Assembly (NCBI RefSeq): GCF_023015985.1
Contig: NZ_JALKAO010000002.1
Location: forward strand, 248,001-312,000
Source of the DNA: Marivita sp. S6314
GTDB lineage: Bacteria > Pseudomonadota > Alphaproteobacteria > Rhodobacterales > Rhodobacteraceae
Length of the DNA stretch: 64,000 nt
Reading direction: 5' to 3'
Both the position numbers and the translations under genes were made by a program. Below are positions 48,526 through 56,878 of the stretch, piece by piece (within the stretch, counting starts at the first letter, position 1; each line of letters starts with the position of its first letter). The notes beneath the pieces were generated by a model that ran no database searches, was not told the DNA's origin, and saw only the letters and a list, made by a program, of their open reading frames with translations.

Positions 48526-49743
48526 TCAGGCCGTCATACCAACACTTGACTGCATCATGAATTGGGCACCGATAGGTCGCGTGGCGGCTCCGATTGCACG
48601 AGCCTTGCCACCAATGCTTCCGCCTTCAATGCGCGGTTGGATCAGGCCACGGGTGTCTTGTGTCACGACGTATCGGCGGACGCGGCTGACAAGATCGTCG
48701 CGGACGCTGGCAGGGAAGGCACCGTCGATGAGGATGGCTTCAAAGTCGATGACAGAACACGTGGACAGTGCGGCCTTGGCCAATTCCTGGGCAGTCTGGC
48801 CCAGCCATGGATCAACGTAGCGTGCTAAGTTGTGCCAGCTATCGGGGTCAGACCACAATTGCTGTGGATCGAGATCGACCTCGCGAAGCCTCAATTCTAA
48901 TTGATGGATCGATGCCATATCGACCAGCTGCATACTTTCACCGTGGGGGCCAATGCTACGCAGTGATCCAAGTGCGCCTGCATTGCCTTGGCGTCCTTCA
49001 AAGACGGAGTTGTTCAGAACAATTCCACCGCCAATGAACGCGCCGATAAAGAAATAGGCATAGTCCCGAAATTCTTTGCCGCGACCGTAGGTGTGTTCGG
49101 CCTGACAGGCGGCGGTTGCGTCGTTCAGTAGGAGCACCGGAAGTTGTGTTCGTGACTGCGCTTCTGCCCTTAGATCGATGCTTTCCCAAGGTGCGATTGC
49201 TGCCGACATGTCCATGGCTGGGTCTGGCCAGTTCCACATCTCAAACGGGGCCGCGATCCCGATGCCGCAAATGCGCTCCGCATGCTCGGGGTCCATCGCT
49301 TCCGTGATGCTGCGGACGCCGTCCTCAAGGAATGCAAAAATGTCGGCGGGAACAGGAACGGGGTAGGTAAGCTGCCGTTCTTCACGCAACTCGCCGTTCA
49401 AATCAATCAGTACCAGATCAGTCGATCTTCGCCCGATCTTGAGGCCAAATGAGAACACGCCATTCGATGCCAATCGCATCGGGATCGACGGCTTGCCGAC
49501 CTTGCCACGTACAGGGTCCCCGCGTTCAAGAATCCCTTCACCTTCAAGGCGTCGAAGAATGCTTGAGACCGTGGGCGGAGATAGCGCGGCCAGCTTGGAG
49601 AGATCGCTTCCCGGCATCGGACCATTGCGCTGCAACAGCGATAGCAGAAGCCGTTCGTTGTGATCGCGAACGCCCTTCTGGCTTAGGCCGGTGCTGATTG
49701 ATCTGATGAGTCCATCTTCCATGACTTGCACCATAACAGCCAT
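48526..49743 (-). CDS. frcR: ROK family transcriptional repressor, probable regulator of the fructose importer
   Basis: 405 residues. N-terminal winged helix (LLLSLLQRNGPMPGSDLSKLAALSPPTVSSILRRLEGEGIL, about 30-70) and a C-terminal ROK sugar-kinase-like domain (FSFGLKIGRRSTDLVLIDLNG; NDATAACQAEHTYG; FFIGAFIGGGIVLN). The ROK zinc motif is not evident. In rhizobia, frc operons have a linked ROK-type regulator; the divergent placement here gives the same reading. Start uncertain among three ATGs (49743, 49734, 49722); none has a strong ribosome site. Confidence 0.82.
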   Translation of the reverse strand: MAVMVQVMEDGLIRSISTGLSQKGVRDHNERLLLSLLQRNGPMPGSDLSKLAALSPPTVSSILRRLEGEGILERGDPVRGKVGKPSIPMRLASNGVFSFGLKIGRRSTDLVLIDLNGELREERQLTYPVPVPADIFAFLEDGVRSITEAMDPEHAERICGIGIAAPFEMWNWPDPAMDMSAAIAPWESIDLRAEAQSRTQLPVLLLNDATAACQAEHTYGRGKEFRDYAYFFIGAFIGGGIVLNNSVFEGRQGNAGALGSLRSIGPHGESMQLVDMASIHQLELRLREVDLDPQQLWSDPDSWHNLARYVDPWLGQTAQELAKAALSTCSVIDFEAILIDGAFPASVRDDLVSRVRRYVVTQDTRGLIQPRIEGGSIGGKARAIGAATRPIGAQFMMQSSVGMTA

Positions 49744-49758
49744 ATAATGCAGGTAAAC

Positions 49759-49788
49759 AAATTAATAAAAAAACTTAACTAATTAATT
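49759..49788. promoter_or_regulatory. Candidate operator of the ROK repressor
   Basis: AT-rich inverted repeat AATTAAT / AATTAATT, arms separated by about 14 bp, between the divergent ROK and substrate-binding-protein genes. Such AT-rich dyads are usual ROK regulator sites. Confidence 0.45.
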
Positions 49789-49895
49789 GACAGGTGAACG
49801 AGAATCACGTCACCTAGGGTCAAGCGATGGGGAATTGCCGGTCGCATAAACGTCGGGGTGGAGGCTCTGACACACCAATTGTCTGGGAGGACATC

Positions 49896-50915
49896 ATGAA
49901 AAAGTTGCTCATCGGCACTGCTCTTGCTGCCATTACATCCGCTGGTTCCGCTATGGCTGACGGCCACGCTGTTTCTGCGTGTTTGATCACCAAAACTGAC
50001 ACGAACCCATTCTTCGTCAAAATGCGTGAAGGCGCAGAAGCAGCGGCCGCTGAAGCGGGCATCACGCTGCGTTCCTTTGCGGGTCAGGTCGATGGGGACC
50101 ACGAAACGCAAGTGGCCGCGATTGAGACATGCATTCTGGACGGTGCATCCGGTATTCTGCTCACTGCGTCCGACACATCTTCTATTGTTGGCGCTGTAAC
50201 ACAGGCCCGCGAAGCTGGCCTGTTGGTCATTGCGCTCGACACGCCGCTCGACCCGATTGATGCGGCCGACGCGACGTTCGCGACTGACAACTTCTTGGCT
50301 GGTGAATTGATTGGTCAGTGGGCTGCGGCAACACTTGGTGACGACGCTGCAAACGCAAAGATCGCAATGCTCGATCTTGCGGTGTCCCAGCCAACCGTTG
50401 GTGTTCTGCGTGACCAAGGTTTCCTGCAAGGCTTCGGCATTGATCTGGGCGACCCGAACAAGTGGGGCGATGAAACAGATCCGCGCATCATTGGTAACGA
50501 CGTAACAGCCGGTAACGAAGAAGGCGGGCGCACTGCGATGGAGAACCTGCTCGCCGTCGATCCAGAAATCAACGTCGTTTACACAATCAACGAACCGGCC
50601 GCAGCGGGTGCCTATGAAGCCCTACGTTCCATTGGTCGTGAAGACGATGTTCTGATCGTATCCGTCGATGGCGGTTGCCCTGGTGTTCAGAACATCGCTG
50701 ACGGTGTGATTGGCGCGACGTCCCAGCAGTATCCACTGCGCATGGCGGCCCTTGGTATCGAAGCAATTGCAGCATACGCCGCAGATGGCACATTGCCTGA
50801 GAACACCCCTGGCAAGGACTTCTTTGACACCGGCGTTGCCTTGGTCACCGACCAGCCAGCTGACGGTGTTGAAAGCATCTCTGTTGCCGAAGGCACAGAA
50901 CTCTGCTGGGGCTAA
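49896..50915 (+). CDS. frcB: Sugar ABC transporter periplasmic binding protein, fructose type
   Basis: 339 residues: signal peptide ([17 protein letters not shown], cut before DGHAV) and a Peripla_BP_4 fold ([73 protein letters not shown]). The sequence type is that of FrcB, the fructose-binding protein of Rhizobiaceae and Rhodobacteraceae. The ATG at 49896 has GGGAGG 7 nt upstream. A stem-loop follows that could lower expression of the membrane subunits relative to this one. Confidence 0.87.
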   Translation: MKKLLIGTALAAITSAGSAMADGHAVSACLITKTDTNPFFVKMREGAEAAAAEAGITLRSFAGQVDGDHETQVAAIETCILDGASGILLTASDTSSIVGAVTQAREAGLLVIALDTPLDPIDAADATFATDNFLAGELIGQWAAATLGDDAANAKIAMLDLAVSQPTVGVLRDQGFLQGFGIDLGDPNKWGDETDPRIIGNDVTAGNEEGGRTAMENLLAVDPEINVVYTINEPAAAGAYEALRSIGREDDVLIVSVDGGCPGVQNIADGVIGATSQQYPLRMAALGIEAIAAYAADGTLPENTPGKDFFDTGVALVTDQPADGVESISVAEGTELCWG

Positions 50916-50950
50916 ATCCAACCTCCCGCATCTTATCTTGGGTGCACTAC

Positions 50951-50979
50951 AAGGGGCGGGTGTTCTTCCCGCCCCTTTT
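50951..50979 (+). terminator. Intra-operon stem-loop between frcB and frcC
   Basis: Perfect 10-bp stem AAGGGGCGGG / CCCGCCCCTT with a 7-nt loop and a TT tail; likely partial terminator or 3' stabiliser of the frcB message. Confidence 0.72.
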
Positions 50980-51034
50980 CCAAAGTGGGATATGATCCTG
51001 CATGATATCCAATTCACCACGAGGGGATCGAACA

Positions 51035-52120
51035 ATGTCTGGCAACGCCGACGATTTTGAAGCCGCCATCAAGCCATCTGCAGCAGACACAGTTGCTTCG
51101 TTCAGCGAACGCAAAGGCTTTCTGGCCAAGTTGCAACACGCCTTGCATGTGAACCCTGCGCTTGTGCCGCTGTTCGTCCTCCTTGTCTCAATTATCCTGT
51201 TCGCGCTTTTGTTAGGATCGAGGTTCCTCTCTCCCTTCGCGCTGACACTGATCCTTCAACAAGTGCAGATCGTCGGCATCGTTGCTGCAGCTCAAAGCCT
51301 TGTCATCCTCACCGCTGGTATCGATCTCAGCGTCGGTGCTGTCGCGGTCCTGTCCAGCGTCATCATGGGGCAGTTCACGTTCCGCTACGGGATTCCTGTT
51401 GAAATCGCCGTTGTGATTGGCTTGACGTTCGGGACGTTGATCGGAATGTTCAACGGCTGGCTCGTGGCGGTGATGAAGCTCCCCCCTTTCATTGTCACCC
51501 TCGGCATGTGGCAGATCGTTCTGGCTGCAAATTTCCTCTATTCTGCTAACGAAACGATCCGTGCGCAGGACATCGAGGAAAATGCGCCCTTGCTTCAGTT
51601 CCTGGGGACGACATTCAAAGTCGGCGCAGGCGCGGATGGAAGGGGCGGTGCGACATTCACCTATGGCGTGATCGCAATGGTCCTGATCTTTGCCTTCTTT
51701 GCCTATGCCCTCAAACACACCGCTTGGGGCCGCCACATCTATGCGGTGGGCGATGACCCCGAAGCAGCTCAGCTTTCGGGTGTGAACGTCAGATTCACGC
51801 TGATCTCTGTCTATGCCGTCACAGGTTTCATCTGTGCCATCGCAGGCTGGGCCCTCATTGGCCGCATCGGTTCTGTCAGCCCGACCTCTGGTCAACTGCT
51901 TAACATCGAAAGCATCACGGCTGTCGTGATCGGCGGTATCTCACTCTTCGGTGGGCGCGGGTCGATCATGGGGCCGTTATTTGGTGCCCTCATCGTTGGT
52001 GTCTTCACTCTTGGCCTTCGCCTTGCAGGTGCGGACGCGCAATGGACATTCCTCCTTATCGGCGCACTCATCATTGGTGCCGTCGCAGTAGATCAGTGGA
52101 TCAGAAAGGTCTCAGCATGA
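51035..52120 (+). CDS. frcC: Sugar ABC transporter permease, fructose type
   Basis: 361 residues, about eight to ten TM helices, BPD_transp_2 family. LVILTAGIDLSVGAVAVLSSVI and PPFIVTLGMWQIVLAANFL are the conserved segments; AVGDDPEAAQLSGVNV is the cytoplasmic loop that contacts the ATPase. The ATG at 51035 with GAGGGG upstream is preferred over an in-frame ATG at 51002. Its stop overlaps the ATPase start. Confidence 0.89.
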   Translation: MSGNADDFEAAIKPSAADTVASFSERKGFLAKLQHALHVNPALVPLFVLLVSIILFALLLGSRFLSPFALTLILQQVQIVGIVAAAQSLVILTAGIDLSVGAVAVLSSVIMGQFTFRYGIPVEIAVVIGLTFGTLIGMFNGWLVAVMKLPPFIVTLGMWQIVLAANFLYSANETIRAQDIEENAPLLQFLGTTFKVGAGADGRGGATFTYGVIAMVLIFAFFAYALKHTAWGRHIYAVGDDPEAAQLSGVNVRFTLISVYAVTGFICAIAGWALIGRIGSVSPTSGQLLNIESITAVVIGGISLFGGRGSIMGPLFGALIVGVFTLGLRLAGADAQWTFLLIGALIIGAVAVDQWIRKVSA

Positions 52121-52911
52121 CTTTGATGGAAAATATCGCCAATGGGTCGATTGAACCCGTCCTCAAAGGCCGTGGCTTGGTTAAGCGTTATGGCAAAGTC
52201 ACAGCCCTCGACCACTGCGATTTCGATCTCTACCCCGGTGAAATTCTGGCGGTGATCGGCGACAACGGTGCGGGTAAGTCCTCTTTGATCAAAGCTGTAT
52301 CCGGGGCCGTCATCCCCGACGAAGGCGAAGTTTTTCTTGAAGGCAAACCGGTGCACTTCACGTCACCTATTGATGCCCGCAAAGAGGGGATAGAGACTGT
52401 CTACCAGACCCTTGCCATGTCGCCCGCCTTGTCCATCGCTGACAACATGTTCATGGGGCGCGAAATCCGCAAACCCGGCTTTCGTGGCAAATGGCTCCGT
52501 CAGCTGGATCGCCCGAAAATGGAAAAGGTCGCGCGTGACAAATTGTCAGAGCTGGGCCTGATGACGATCCAGAACATCAACCAAGCGGTCGAGACGCTAT
52601 CGGGTGGCCAACGGCAAGGTGTGGCGGTGGCGCGAGCGGCCGCATTCGGATCCAAGGTGATTATCTTGGACGAGCCCACAGCGGCGCTTGGCGTCAAGGA
52701 ATCCCGCCGCGTGCTGGAACTGATCCTTGATGTCCGCTCACGTGGCATTCCAATCATTCTGATCAGCCATAACATGCCGCACGTGTTCGAAGTTGCTGAT
52801 CGCATCCACGTTCACCGTCTTGGCAAACGTCTGTGCGTGATCGACCCGAAAGACTACACAATGTCGGACGCGGTTGCGTTTATGACGGGGGCAAAAGAAG
52901 CTCCGGTCTAG
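52117..52911 (+). CDS. frcA: Sugar ABC transporter ATP-binding protein, fructose type (single ABC domain)
   Basis: 264 residues with one complete ABC domain: Walker A GDNGAGKSS (about 48-56), Q-loop VYQT, signature LSGGQRQGVAVARA, Walker B VIILDEPTAALG and H-loop ISHNMP. Most sugar ABC ATPases of this class have two ABC domains; the single-domain form is characteristic of FrcA. The fructokinase gene frcK that usually follows is absent; the next 150 bp hold only dyads, then a broken defence gene. Confidence 0.9.
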   Translation: MTLMENIANGSIEPVLKGRGLVKRYGKVTALDHCDFDLYPGEILAVIGDNGAGKSSLIKAVSGAVIPDEGEVFLEGKPVHFTSPIDARKEGIETVYQTLAMSPALSIADNMFMGREIRKPGFRGKWLRQLDRPKMEKVARDKLSELGLMTIQNINQAVETLSGGQRQGVAVARAAAFGSKVIILDEPTAALGVKESRRVLELILDVRSRGIPIILISHNMPHVFEVADRIHVHRLGKRLCVIDPKDYTMSDAVAFMTGAKEAPV

Positions 52912-52933
52912 CGTCGATCAAACTTGAACCGCT

Positions 52934-52967
52934 CTGCGCCAATCTCCCAAACCGGTCATTGGCGCAG
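52934..52967 (+). terminator. Weak stem-loop after frcA
   Basis: 10-bp stem CTGCGCCAAT / ATTGGCGCAG with a 14-nt loop and no long T run; may end or stabilise the frc message. Confidence 0.45.
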
Positions 52968-53033
52968 TTGTGGCGAAAGTTCACTCTGTCCCGCATTGTG
53001 TGAGTTCATGCGCCACGCAGCGAACGTCCGCGA

Positions 53034-53061
53034 GCGTGCAAATTTCTTGATTTCTGCACGC
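53034..53061. repeat. Inverted repeat overlapping the right 14-bp direct repeat
   Basis: GCGTGCA / TGCACGC with a 14-bp centre. The right arm belongs to GATTTCTGCACGCT (53049-53062), which recurs at 44736-44749. Confidence 0.45.
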
Positions 53062-53062
53062 T
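53049..53062 (+). repeat. 14-bp direct repeat, right copy
   Basis: GATTTCTGCACGCT, identical to 44736-44749; 7 bp beyond the stop of the truncated DUF262 gene. Confidence 0.4.
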
Positions 53063-53069
53063 AATAGAT

Positions 53070-54264
53070 TCATAGAAGCTTTTCATACCCACGGCGAATA
53101 ATGCTTGCCATAAGCTTGCGGCGTGCATCGAGAAAATCGTCATAGTTCATGTTTTCCCAGCCCTCAGGAAGAGCATGGTATTCGTGCATCGCGTTCCAAT
53201 CTTTCTGGCTGAAGCGTTTCGCAACCTCAGGAACATAGTCCTTCGGATCATCGTCGCTAATTTCGAGATTGTCCGGCCACTCCAAAAGAGCATAGTTGGC
53301 CATCTGGTTGATGGCGCGTCGCTCCGTGATGCCGTTGCGCTCAAGATAGGCGCGGTGGAACAGATGGTGGCGTTCTAGCGCCTTCTTCTTCGACTGGATT
53401 GCAGGGTCAATCAGGTCGCGCACGCTCTTGTGGGAGAAGAGAACTGGAGCGCCATGCTTGTTCTGCGCGGCTACATAGGCAAAGAGTTCAGGGTTGCGGG
53501 CAGATGAGCTGTCAAGGTTCGCAGGAAGGCTGATTTCCCAGAAGTCATTCGTGAGCTCACTGCTTAGAATGCCGTCAAGGATAGACAGGAACGTCTCGCC
53601 GTCCTTGACCGCACGGAAGCGCGCCAGATCGGCATCGAGGATCGTCTCGGGCGAAGACGTGTAGCGGCCAGTCAGGGAGGACGCGAAGAACCAACGGCCG
53701 ATCGTCTTTTGCAGGACGTGTTCCGGGACTTGATAGCGCACACGTCCCATGAGGTAAAAAGCATAAGAGAACAGAAGGGCATTGTTTGAGGAGATCATCT
53801 CCTTGCTTCGGAAGCCTGCACCGACAAGCGCACTTAGAAACTGGTGCCAGTAAGTTGGATTCAGGGCGTTGTCCTGAGCGCCTTTCAGAATTTCAAACTG
53901 CGCGTCTCTACGCTCAGAGCTGTATTTCCCGCTGTCAGGGTCTTTGCCCCTGAGAACCTGATAGACGCTCTTCAAGCGACCGCTTCCAAATCCATAAGCA
54001 ACCGCCACACGGAGTAACTGGTCCGGATCTGGTTGAATGAAATGGTTGAATGGCGACGCCTTGTTCGCAGCAGAAGAAACAGCACGTGAGGCGCGGCAGA
54101 ACTGCTCAAGCTCTCGGCGTCCGTCCTCCCAAAACACCGAAAGAAGAGTCAGAATGAAATCGGCTTGGTTAAGCTTCACGCCTTCGCTTTTGATGCGAAC
54201 GAAGATATCCGCCACCTGCTCCTCATCAACCGAAGCGGCAATCTCCAACGCAGTGAAAGGGTAT
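53070..54264 (-). pseudogene. 5'-truncated DUF262 (GmrSD-like) gene
   Basis: About 398 residues remain. The visible part starts in the middle of a DUF262 domain (ADIFVRIKSEGVKLNQADFILTLLSVF) and runs into a DUF1524-type HNH region (RHHLFHRAYLERNGI ... MANYALLEWPDN). Intact members of this class have an N-terminal ParB/GmrS-like NTPase segment and cut modified or foreign DNA. The missing upstream part would lie beyond 54,265, where an IS3 element begins, and is not found on the other side of the element. The remaining frame can still be read from inside the IS end, but the NTPase motif is lost, so it is probably inactive. Confidence 0.75.
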
Positions 54265-54328
54265 TGACCCAGCCCCCTGAATTCAGGCCATTGAGGTGCT
54301 AGTAATCCATCCAAGAAAAGGATGGACT

Positions 54329-54592
54329 ATGAAACGCAGATTTAGCGACGAACAAATCATTGGGATGATCAAAGAGTATGAGGCTGGCGTGAAAGCGCAG
54401 GAGCTGTGCCGAAAGTACGGGATCAGCGATGCGACTTTCTATAAGTACAAGGCGAAATTCGGCGGGATGAACGTGTCGGATGCCAAGAAGTTGCGGGCGC
54501 TTGAGGACGAGAACAATCGTCTGAAGCGGATGCTGGCAGATGCGATGCTGGACAACGCCGCACTGAAGGATCTCGCAACAAAAAACTACTGA
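54329..54592 (+). CDS. IS3-family transposase OrfA
   Basis: 87 residues: helix-turn-helix ([16 protein letters not shown] ... [16 protein letters not shown]) followed by a leucine zipper ([25 protein letters not shown]). The frame ends just after an A6C run (AAAAAAC), which lies at the crossing into the -1 frame of OrfB. Confidence 0.9.
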   Translation: MKRRFSDEQIIGMIKEYEAGVKAQELCRKYGISDATFYKYKAKFGGMNVSDAKKLRALEDENNRLKRMLADAMLDNAALKDLATKNY

Positions 54593-54615
54593 CGCCCGAT
54601 GTAAAAAGGCGAGCC

Positions 54616-55506
54616 GTGTCGGACGTGATGGATCGGCACGGTTTGTCCGAGCGTCGGGCGTGCGAGTTGGCGGATCTGCATCGATCGGTCTTTCAATATC
54701 AAAAGCAGGAGCAGGGCGATGACGTCCTACGGAAGCGATTGCGTGAATTGGCAAACGAGCGCCGCCGGTTTGGGTATCGGCGGCTTGGCATCTTGCTGGC
54801 CAGGGAGGGCTTTGCAGTGAACCATAAGAAGTTGTTCCGGCTCTACCGCGAAGAAGGGCTAGCTGTGCGGCGCAGGCGCTCTCGCAAGCGGGCTCTGGGC
54901 ACGCGCAGACCCATCCTGGTGCCGGATCGAGCTAATCAGCGTTGGTCATTAGACTTCGTTTCGGACGCTTTTGCAGACGGCCAGCGGTTCCGTGTCTTGT
55001 GCATCGTGGATGACTGCACGCGAGAGGCACTGGCAACTGTCGTGGATCGTTCTTTGTCCGGCGCGAGGATGACGCGTGAACTGGATGACCTGATGCGACA
55101 GCGCGGTCAGCCTGACATGATCGTCTCCGACAATGGCACGGAAATGACATCTCATGCCGTGCTGAGATGGTGTCAGGAAACGGGTGTCGGTTGGCATTAC
55201 ATCGCGCCAGGGAAGCCCATGCAGAACGCCTTTGTCGAGTCGTTCAACGGCAGGCTTCGGGATGAATGCTTGAATGAACATATCTTCGGCAACCTCGCAG
55301 AGGCACGCAAGATCATTGAAACATGGAGGATCGATTACAATACAGAACGACCACACACATCGCTTGGCGGACTAGCTCCGGCGGTCTTCGCCAATCTCAA
55401 CCGTGCCACCCGGCCCGCCTCGCTTGAGCTACGCAAGGGCTCCGCTCAGCAGGCCTTGACCGCAACCATATCAACAGAAAGAAACAGGAACGGATTCTAC
55501 ACCTGA
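54616..55506 (+). CDS. IS3-family transposase OrfB (DDE catalytic part)
   Basis: At least 296 residues; the true product is probably an OrfAB fusion made by -1 frameshifting at the A6C run near 54,580. Catalytic acids are in [11 protein letters not shown] (D), [10 protein letters not shown] (D) and [19 protein letters not shown] (E). HTH_21 and rve domains are complete. No internal stop, so the element may be active. Confidence 0.9.
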   Translation: MSDVMDRHGLSERRACELADLHRSVFQYQKQEQGDDVLRKRLRELANERRRFGYRRLGILLAREGFAVNHKKLFRLYREEGLAVRRRRSRKRALGTRRPILVPDRANQRWSLDFVSDAFADGQRFRVLCIVDDCTREALATVVDRSLSGARMTRELDDLMRQRGQPDMIVSDNGTEMTSHAVLRWCQETGVGWHYIAPGKPMQNAFVESFNGRLRDECLNEHIFGNLAEARKIIETWRIDYNTERPHTSLGGLAPAVFANLNRATRPASLELRKGSAQQALTATISTERNRNGFYT

Positions 55507-55516
55507 ACGGCCCGGA

Positions 55517-55864
55517 TCAGGGGGCTGGGTCACACTCTGGACAAGTGCCTCGAATAAACGGCGCACCGCTCTTGGTTGGCACTGGATCAACGGTGTACTC
55601 GCTGGGGAAAACCGCCATCTTGCAGGAGCTGCATTTGAACTCGCCTAAGCGCAGTTGAAGGCGCGGCCGCGCCCGGCGCTCAGCGTGATAGGTCATTACA
55701 ACTGCACCCCGGAAAACGTACGGGCAGTTGTCATCGGATGGGCGCAATCCAGTGGTCACCCAGTTCGAAACCGTGTTTTTGCTTACCTTAAATGCGTCCA
55801 TTAGTTCTGGGACCGTGTAGACGCGGTTCTTCTTCAGGCGGACACCTTTGTACGCGCGTGACAT
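55517..55864 (-). CDS. Helix-turn-helix/zinc-ribbon protein, 3' end replaced by IS3
   Basis: 115 residues. N-terminal helix-turn-helix (YTVPELMDAFKVSKNTVSNWVTTGL) and a C-terminal four-cysteine ribbon (CSSCKMAVF ... GTCPEC). The last codons (DPAP and the stop at 55517) come from the IS3 right end, so the original 3' end is lost, though the four cysteines remain. Genes of this kind accompany phage-like tyrosine recombinases in islands. The ATG at 55864 opens the recognisable fold. Confidence 0.62.
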   Translation of the reverse strand: MSRAYKGVRLKKNRVYTVPELMDAFKVSKNTVSNWVTTGLRPSDDNCPYVFRGAVVMTYHAERRARPRLQLRLGEFKCSSCKMAVFPSEYTVDPVPTKSGAPFIRGTCPECDPAP

Positions 55865-55928
55865 GGCAAGAAATCCAGATCGGGAGAAGTACTGGCAGAG
55901 CGAGAAAAATGTTGGCCGTTTGAAGCGG

Positions 55929-56135
55929 TCAGCCGTTTTCGGGCTCCGTACGGTTCTTAGCAAGCCACGCGTTCAAGTCGGCGCCTCGGTAGACAATCTT
56001 GCGACCAAGCTTGTAGAACGGCGGACCTTTGCGCCTGTGCCGCCATTGGGCCAATTTCTCGCGGCTTCCGATCAGACCCAGCTCGGGATCGCCCAAGACA
56101 TAGTTGCGGTCATCATCAAAGGTTTTGGACGCCAT
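55929..56135 (-). CDS. Excisionase-like (AlpA/MerR-type) DNA-binding protein
   Basis: 68 residues. EKLAQWRHRRKGPPFYKLGRKIVYRGADLNAWLAKN is the winged-helix core of AlpA/Xis-like small proteins (the usual phrase is PxxxKLGRRVxYxxxDLxxWL). Such proteins direct excision or control island genes together with the integrase. AGCGGAGT lies 9 nt before the ATG. Confidence 0.82.
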   Translation of the reverse strand: MASKTFDDDRNYVLGDPELGLIGSREKLAQWRHRRKGPPFYKLGRKIVYRGADLNAWLAKNRTEPENG

Positions 56136-56176
56136 TTGTTTTTACTCCGCTGCATTCAGTTGCAGGGCACAAATGG

Positions 56177-56878
56177 TCAGTCTTTGACAGTGAGGGGCAG
56201 TCCCCGATTTAACAATCGGGGACCATAAATATCTGATTCATATGAAAAACAAACTTGTCTCTCCGCCTCAACATAAGGCTTTTTTGCTCCTTTCGGGCAC
56301 GTTAGTGACAGCATTCTCCTGTAGTTCTCAGCAACCCTAAAGACATCTTCAGGAGGCGTGGAACGCTCTTCACAGTAGTCTAGGGCCATCCCCAAATGAA
56401 CGACACCACGGTAATCGCGCCAAGCCTTCCGAACGACATCCTTGTCTCTTGCACCGGAAATTCCGTGCTCTCTTCCCTGCTTGCTGACCTGATAGAGGAT
56501 ACCACCAGGCGTTTGAACACCTTCGAACTTGCCATCGTGGATCGATAAACAAATCATTTTCCCGACCTGTTCTGCGACGTTGAGAGGGCGCTCGAATCTG
56601 ACGTCATAAGCCTGGCAAACCCGGCTGAATTCGTAAATCGCCTCCTCACGTTCTCCAGCAGTTGCCGCGACCCACGCGACAAGCTCTCGGTTGTTCTCAT
56701 CGTGAACCCAGTCAGGCCCGGGCTTCTTGTTGATCTCATGCAAACGGGATGCGATCACTTCGTGTCTTACGTATCGGATTGCTGCGAGCCTTTCCTCATG
56801 CTTCGGAACACTCAAGGCGACACGAAATAGCTCGATGAACTTCAATTCGATCTCGTTGACGGCCACCTTATGGCTCAC
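56177..56878 (-). CDS. Hypothetical island protein
   Basis: 233 residues, soluble, no signal or TM helix. Helix-rich N-terminus (VNEIELKFIELFRVAL; ERLAAIRYVRHEVIASRLHEI) and a mixed C-terminus (GGILYQVSKQGREHGISG; DYRGVVHLGMALDYCEE; VFRVAENYRRMLSLTCPKG). I do not recognise a family. It begins with GTG at 56878 overlapping the integrase stop (GTGA), with GGAG 9 nt upstream, so it is translated together with the integrase and may serve the island's maintenance. Confidence 0.68.
   Translation of the reverse strand: MSHKVAVNEIELKFIELFRVALSVPKHEERLAAIRYVRHEVIASRLHEINKKPGPDWVHDENNRELVAWVAATAGEREEAIYEFSRVCQAYDVRFERPLNVAEQVGKMICLSIHDGKFEGVQTPGGILYQVSKQGREHGISGARDKDVVRKAWRDYRGVVHLGMALDYCEERSTPPEDVFRVAENYRRMLSLTCPKGAKKPYVEAERQVCFSYESDIYGPRLLNRGLPLTVKD

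Larger units (their letters stand above)
54265..55532 (+). mobile_element. IS3-family insertion sequence without target duplication
   Basis: 1,268 bp with terminal inverted repeats: both ends begin TGACCCAGCCCCCTGA, then diverge. Contains two overlapping transposase frames. The bases outside the ends (GTAT left, CACT right) do not match, so there is no target-site duplication and the flanking DNA has been rearranged. Confidence 0.9.

Noticed and set aside
52912-53069. Remnant of frcK after frcA
   Set aside because: All three frames on the plus strand lack sugar-kinase motifs; only dyads are seen.
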